Origin: Rathayibacter sp. Leaf185
GTDB lineage: Bacteria; Actinomycetota; Actinomycetes; Actinomycetales; Microbacteriaceae
DNA: 64,000 nucleotides
Assembly (NCBI RefSeq): GCF_001423885.1
Contig: NZ_LMPP01000004.1
Span: 248,001 to 312,000, forward strand
Reading direction: 5' to 3'
Every line of letters starts with the position of its first letter. Within the stretch, counting starts at the first letter, position 1. This document shows positions 60,527 to 64,000 of this stretch, one piece after another. The notes beneath the pieces were generated by a model, which worked only from the letters and a program-made list of their open reading frames with translations, made no database searches and was not told where the DNA came from. Made by a program: the position numbers and the translations under genes.

Positions 60527-61013
60527 GCCACACGACCGGCGCGAAGTCGCTGGAGGCGCGGAAGGGCTCGAGTTCGTCCTCCCAGGCCTGGCCGAGGGCG
60601 AGCCGGAGTTCACGGTGGAGCTCGATGGGGTCGGCGCCCGCGATCTCCATGGCCGAGCGGATCCGGTCCTCGGGGATGACCGTGTTGCCGACGCTGTCCG
60701 TCTGCGCGAAGAAGATGCCGAGTGCGGGAGTGTGCATCCAGCGTCCGCCGTCGATGCCGGGCGACGGCTCCTCGGTCACCTCGTAGCGGACGTCCTCCCA
60801 GCCCCTGAGGGCGGAGGCGATCGATGCGCCGGTTCCGGGCGGGCCCTCCCACTCGAACTCGGCGCGCTGCGTGCCGCGGAGCACGGGCTGATCGATCCAC
60901 GAGAAGTTCACGGGTCGCCCGAGAGCGCGACCCGCTCCCCACTCGAGGTGGGGGCAGAGCGCGCGGGGGGCGGAGTGCACGAAGAGCACACCCCGAGTCT
61001 GTTGCGCCACCAT
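60510..61013 (-). CDS. DUF3145 family protein
   Basis: The 167-residue protein begins MVAQQTRGVLFVHSAPRALCPHLEWGAGRALG and contains DQPVLRGTQRAEFEWEGPPGTGASIASALRGWEDVRYEVTEEP. This actinobacterial family (DUF3145) has no known function and is often next to the fab genes. The ATG at 61013 is chosen; a longer reading to 61061 is less like the family. It is convergent with fabF. Confidence 0.88.
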   Translation of the reverse strand: MVAQQTRGVLFVHSAPRALCPHLEWGAGRALGRPVNFSWIDQPVLRGTQRAEFEWEGPPGTGASIASALRGWEDVRYEVTEEPSPGIDGGRWMHTPALGIFFAQTDSVGNTVIPEDRIRSAMEIAGADPIELHRELRLALGQAWEDELEPFRASSDFAPVVWLHRVG

Positions 61014-61236
61014 GCTGTCCTCCGTCCGTCCCGGTGCGTCTTCCCCAACGACCCGGACCACGTGATGACTAGCGGTGCATCTCTTCGATTGAACGGTGGA
61101 CGAGCCACCACGTCAGAGTATGCATCAGGCTCTCCACCTCGACAAGGCGGCTCGCCGCGCCTTCCCGCAGGGCCGCCGGATCCCCTGCCTATACTCGGGA
61201 TCGTCCGTCCCTCCCCTCTGATCCGACAGGAGCTCC

Positions 61237-61809
61237 GTGTCGGTCCGCGACGGTCTGCTGGCTCTCCTCACACTGGGGCCGGCCTATGGTCTCCAGTTGC
61301 ACGCCGAGCTGCTCGATCGCGCCGCACACCGCCGACGGGTGAACGTCGGTCAGATCTACTCGACGCTCGAGCGCCTCCGCGAGCGGGGCCTGGTCACGGG
61401 CGCCGGCTCGACCGACGACGGCCTGCCGCTGCATGCGCTGACCGAGGTCGGTCGCTCGGAGGCGATCGCCTGGCTGGCCGGCGAGGGCGCCTCCTCCGCC
61501 GAGGACTGGGACGACGTGCTCGATCGCATCCTGCTCGCCTCGAGCCTGGCGGGCGCCGACCTCGACGCCGTGCTCGACGCGTACGCCAGCGCTCCGCCCG
61601 ACGCCGACATCGATCCGCTCGACGAGCATCCGCAACGTCGTGTCGCAGCCCGCGCCGCCCTGGTGCGCGAGGAGGCACTGCGGAGTCTCCTCGCCGCCGC
61701 TCGCGACGAGCTCTCGACGGGCGAGGCACGCGGCTTCGCCCTCGAGCGACCCCGCCGTGGTCGGCGTGCAGCGGCCAGAGACGAGACAGGGAGCGGTGCC
61801 GTCGCATAG
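61237..61809 (+). CDS. PadR-like transcriptional regulator
   Basis: The 190-residue protein has a winged-helix PadR N-terminus (VRDGLLALLTLGPAYGLQLHAELLDRAAHRRRVNVGQIYSTLERLRERGLVTGAG, about residues 3-60) and a helical C-terminal part for dimerisation. The last 25 residues are Arg-rich and probably flexible. The start is GTG 61237. The gene lies 11 bp before the secreted coiled-coil protein gene and may share its transcript. The target is unknown. Confidence 0.85.
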   Translation: MSVRDGLLALLTLGPAYGLQLHAELLDRAAHRRRVNVGQIYSTLERLRERGLVTGAGSTDDGLPLHALTEVGRSEAIAWLAGEGASSAEDWDDVLDRILLASSLAGADLDAVLDAYASAPPDADIDPLDEHPQRRVAARAALVREEALRSLLAAARDELSTGEARGFALERPRRGRRAAARDETGSGAVA

Positions 61810-61819
61810 TGTGGACCGC

Positions 61820-63160
61820 ATGTCTCGCTCCCCCCTCGGCGTCCGCGCGCCCGCGCGCGCGCGTCAGCGCCTCCTGGCGGCGGGTGCGGGCACGGTCCTG
61901 GTCCTCTGCGCCGCCCTGGCCTCACCGCTGACGGCGTCCGCGGCCTACGACCCCTCCGACTACCCGTCGTGGTCGGACGTGGAGGCCGCCAAGTCGAGCG
62001 AGACCGCGACGGCGGCCGAGGTCGACCGCATCACCGCGTTCCTCGCCGACCTCCGCGACCAGGCCGCGGTGCTCACCGACGCCGCGATCACCAAGGCCTC
62101 CGAGGCCGATGCCGCCCAGAGCGCCCTGGACGAGGCGACGCAGAAGGTGACCGCTCTCGAGGAGCGTGCCGCCGCCGCCCGCGCGGACGCCGACTCCGCC
62201 AAGGAGCAGGCCGGTCGCCTCGCCGCCCAGCTGTATCGCAACGGCGGCACCGACGCGACCCTCAACCTCCTCATCGGCGGGCAGAAGGCGGATGCTCTGC
62301 TCTACCGCCTCGGCACGATGACCCAGCTCACCCAGCAGACCAGCCGGCTGCAGACCGAGGCGGAGTCGACCGAGAACCAGGCCGGAGCCCTCGCCTCCCA
62401 GGCGGAGCAGGCCCGGACCGAGCGGGAGTCTCTCGCCACCGCCGCAGCCGACGCCCTGCAGTCCGCGCAGGCCGCGCAGGCCGACGCCGACGCGAAGGTC
62501 GCCGAGCAGGAGCAGTACAGCGCGCAGCTCTACGATCAGCTCGCCTCGCTCAAGAACACGACCGCCGCACTCGAGGAGGAGTTCGCGACCGGTCAGCAGG
62601 CCAAGGCCGACTTCGAGGAGCAGGAGCGCCAGTCCCGACTCGCCGCCGAGGCCGAGGCGCGCCGGGTCGCCGCCGCCTCCGCACCGAGGGCTCCGGCGGG
62701 CTCCGCACCGGCACCCGCCCCCGCCGCACCGGCCTCCGGAGGCGGACCCCTTCAGCTCGGAAACGACGATCCGTCCGGGGCCACGAACAGCTCGGCTCAG
62801 ACGATCGCCGCGCTCAGCACGTACGCGGGCCGTACCGACGGCATGTCGCCCGCGCAGGCGCAGAGCTACGCCCGCTCCGCCATGGGCAGCCACGGCTGGG
62901 GCCAGGACCAGATGGACTCCTGCCTCATCCCGCTCTGGAACGGAGAGTCGGGCTGGCGCTGGAACGCGCTGAACCGCTCCTCCGGTGCCTACGGGATCCC
63001 GCAGGCTCTCCCCGCCAGCAAGATGGCGACCTACGGATCCGACTACCAGACCAACGCGGCGACCCAGATCGACTGGGGCCTGGCCTACATCAAGAGCGTC
63101 TACGGCTCGCCGTGCACCGCCTGGTCGAAGTGGAACTCGCGCTCCCCCCACTGGTACTGA
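61820..63160 (+). CDS. Secreted coiled-coil protein with C-terminal lysozyme/transglycosylase-like domain
   Basis: The 446-residue protein has a signal peptide (about residues 1-42, ending SPLTASAA). A long Ala/Glu/Gln coiled coil follows (about 50-285), like the N-terminal coils of NlpC/P60 and EnvC-type cell-wall proteins. Then comes a Pro/Ala linker, and residues about 350-446 form a soluble-transglycosylase-like domain, with the presumed catalytic Glu in LIPLWNGESGWRWNALN and SGAYGIPQALPASKM. It should act on peptidoglycan outside the cell, perhaps during division or growth. Confidence 0.87.
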   Translation: MSRSPLGVRAPARARQRLLAAGAGTVLVLCAALASPLTASAAYDPSDYPSWSDVEAAKSSETATAAEVDRITAFLADLRDQAAVLTDAAITKASEADAAQSALDEATQKVTALEERAAAARADADSAKEQAGRLAAQLYRNGGTDATLNLLIGGQKADALLYRLGTMTQLTQQTSRLQTEAESTENQAGALASQAEQARTERESLATAAADALQSAQAAQADADAKVAEQEQYSAQLYDQLASLKNTTAALEEEFATGQQAKADFEEQERQSRLAAEAEARRVAAASAPRAPAGSAPAPAPAAPASGGGPLQLGNDDPSGATNSSAQTIAALSTYAGRTDGMSPAQAQSYARSAMGSHGWGQDQMDSCLIPLWNGESGWRWNALNRSSGAYGIPQALPASKMATYGSDYQTNAATQIDWGLAYIKSVYGSPCTAWSKWNSRSPHWY

Positions 63161-63184
63161 GCCGACGTGTCCCGCGACCGAGCG

Positions 63185-64000
63185 TCACTTCGCCTGGTCG
63201 TAGGAGTCGACGACCGCGACGGTGACCGGGAAGTCGACGTCCGAATCACCGAAGAGCGCTCGGCCCGCGCGTACCGCCGACTCGCGGACGATCTCCACGA
63301 CCCGGTCGGCCTCGTTCTCGGGCGCGTGCACGATCACCTCGTCGTGCAGGAAGTAGACGAGGTGCGCGTCTGCTTCGCGCAGCCGTGCCCGCAGCTCACC
63401 CATCCAGCAGAGCGCCCACTCGGCCGCCGTCCCCTGCACCACGAAGTTGCGCGTGAAGCGCCCCCACTCGCGCGCCCGCTGGCTGCTCCGGGCGTCGACG
63501 ACATCGGAGTCGAGTGCCGCGCCCGGAGGCGAGCTGCGGCCGAGCCAGGTCGACACCGGCTCCCCTCGCTCGCCCGCCCGTGCGGCCGCCTCGACGTGGG
63601 CGACGGAGCGCGGATAGGCGCGCGCGAGCCTCGGGAGCAGACGCCCGGCCTCCCCGCTCGTCGCCCCGTACATCGCGCCGAGCATCGCGACCTTGGCCCG
63701 CGGGCGGTCGGGCACGACTCCGGCGTCCACGATGCCCTGGTAGAGGTCGCGCCCCCGCCCGGCCGCCGCCATCGCGGAGTCGCCCGACAGCGCCGCGAGG
63801 ATCCGCGGCTCGAGCTGTGCGGCATCGGCCACGACGAGCTTCCAACCGGGATCGGCGACCACCGCGGCCCGGATCTGGCGCGGCAGCTGCAGTGCTCCTC
63901 CGCCCGACGTCGCCCAGCGGCCGGTGACCACGCCGCCCACCACGTACTCGGGGCGGAAGCGCCCGCCGTGGACCCACGCGTCGAGCCAGGCCCAGCCGTT
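63185..64000 (-). CDS. Family-A DNA polymerase-like protein, C-terminal part (runs off the right edge)
   Basis: About 271 C-terminal residues are visible. They match the polymerase palm of DNA polymerase I: TGRWATSGGGALQLPRQIRAAVVADPGWKLVVADAAQLEPRILAALSGD (motif A, D-x-x-Q-x-E-x-R), RAKVAMLGAMYGATSGEAGRLL (motif B area), NFVVQGTAAEWALCWM and FLHDEVIVHAP (motif C HDE). Several residues differ from PolA (for example SQIELR becomes AQLEPR), so this is probably the actinobacterial exonuclease/polymerase paralogue rather than the main PolA. Confidence 0.85.
   Translation of the reverse strand, partial: NGWAWLDAWVHGGRFRPEYVVGGVVTGRWATSGGGALQLPRQIRAAVVADPGWKLVVADAAQLEPRILAALSGDSAMAAAGRGRDLYQGIVDAGVVPDRPRAKVAMLGAMYGATSGEAGRLLPRLARAYPRSVAHVEAAARAGERGEPVSTWLGRSSPPGAALDSDVVDARSSQRAREWGRFTRNFVVQGTAAEWALCWMGELRARLREADAHLVYFLHDEVIVHAPENEADRVVEIVRESAVRAGRALFGDSDVDFPVTVAVVDSYDQAK

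Overview
This is a high-GC actinobacterial chromosome segment, most like Microbacteriaceae (Rathayibacter, Clavibacter or Curtobacterium type). That placement rests on gene content, GC-rich codon use, many GTG starts, short 1-8 base overlaps between genes, an F420 biosynthesis gene, a homodimeric AceE and a FasR-fabD-fabH-acpP-fabF locus. No species marker is present, so genus is a guess.

Layout. The left edge holds the 5' end of smc (minus). From about 1.4 to 32.3 kb lies a nitrogen and molybdenum block: nagA and a GNAT, a complete set of molybdenum cofactor genes (moeZ, moaD, moaA, moeA, moaC, mog, moaE), a two-gene xanthine dehydrogenase, XdhC, 8-oxoguanine and guanine deaminases, uricase, HIU hydrolase, OHCU decarboxylase, allantoinase, allantoate amidohydrolase and an ureidoglycine/alanine-glyoxylate aminotransferase. 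With them are PucR and RpiR regulators, a MocA-like protein and a SufU-like scaffold. Together they degrade guanine/xanthine through urate and allantoin to ammonia and glycine. An AT-richer island of about 2 kb carrying an OLD-type ATPase/TOPRIM nuclease interrupts this block (27.5-29.7 kb). An AtzH-like/amidase fusion and a formamidase/acetamidase follow.

From 33.3 to 35.9 kb is the housekeeping run yceD-rpmF-rnc-mutM (minus). In relatives smc normally follows mutM directly, so the 32-kb block looks inserted between them. From 36 to 43.1 kb is one long minus-strand operon: nitrilase/beta-ureidopropionase, dihydropyrimidinase, an F420-type LLM oxidoreductase and a four-gene ABC importer. It is divergent from cofD (F420 synthesis). 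It resembles a reductive pyrimidine or hydantoin pathway in which an F420 enzyme may stand in for the usual dehydrogenase.

From 44.9 to 46.8 kb is a STAS / RsbW-like kinase / GAF-SpoIIE phosphatase partner-switching operon. Then come a patatin, a RibD-like reductase, a LysR-HTH-only mini-protein, tRNA-Val(TAC), a membrane protein, an SDR with a divergent XRE regulator, and AhpE. From 52.4 to 60.1 kb is aceE-fasR-fabD-fabH-acpP-fabF. The right end holds DUF3145, a PadR-like regulator, a secreted coiled-coil lysozyme-like protein and the 3' part of a family-A DNA polymerase.

Regulation and repeats. Seven GAAAC-n6-GAAAC-like (GlnR-type) boxes sit upstream of nitrogen-scavenging transcription units and link the purine, amide and pyrimidine clusters. 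The intergenic DNA is unusually rich in perfect or near-perfect inverted repeats: a 19-bp periodic array, a dispersed 24-bp hairpin, paired giant hairpins after cofD, and hairpins that contain the stop codons of fabF and the DUF3145 gene.
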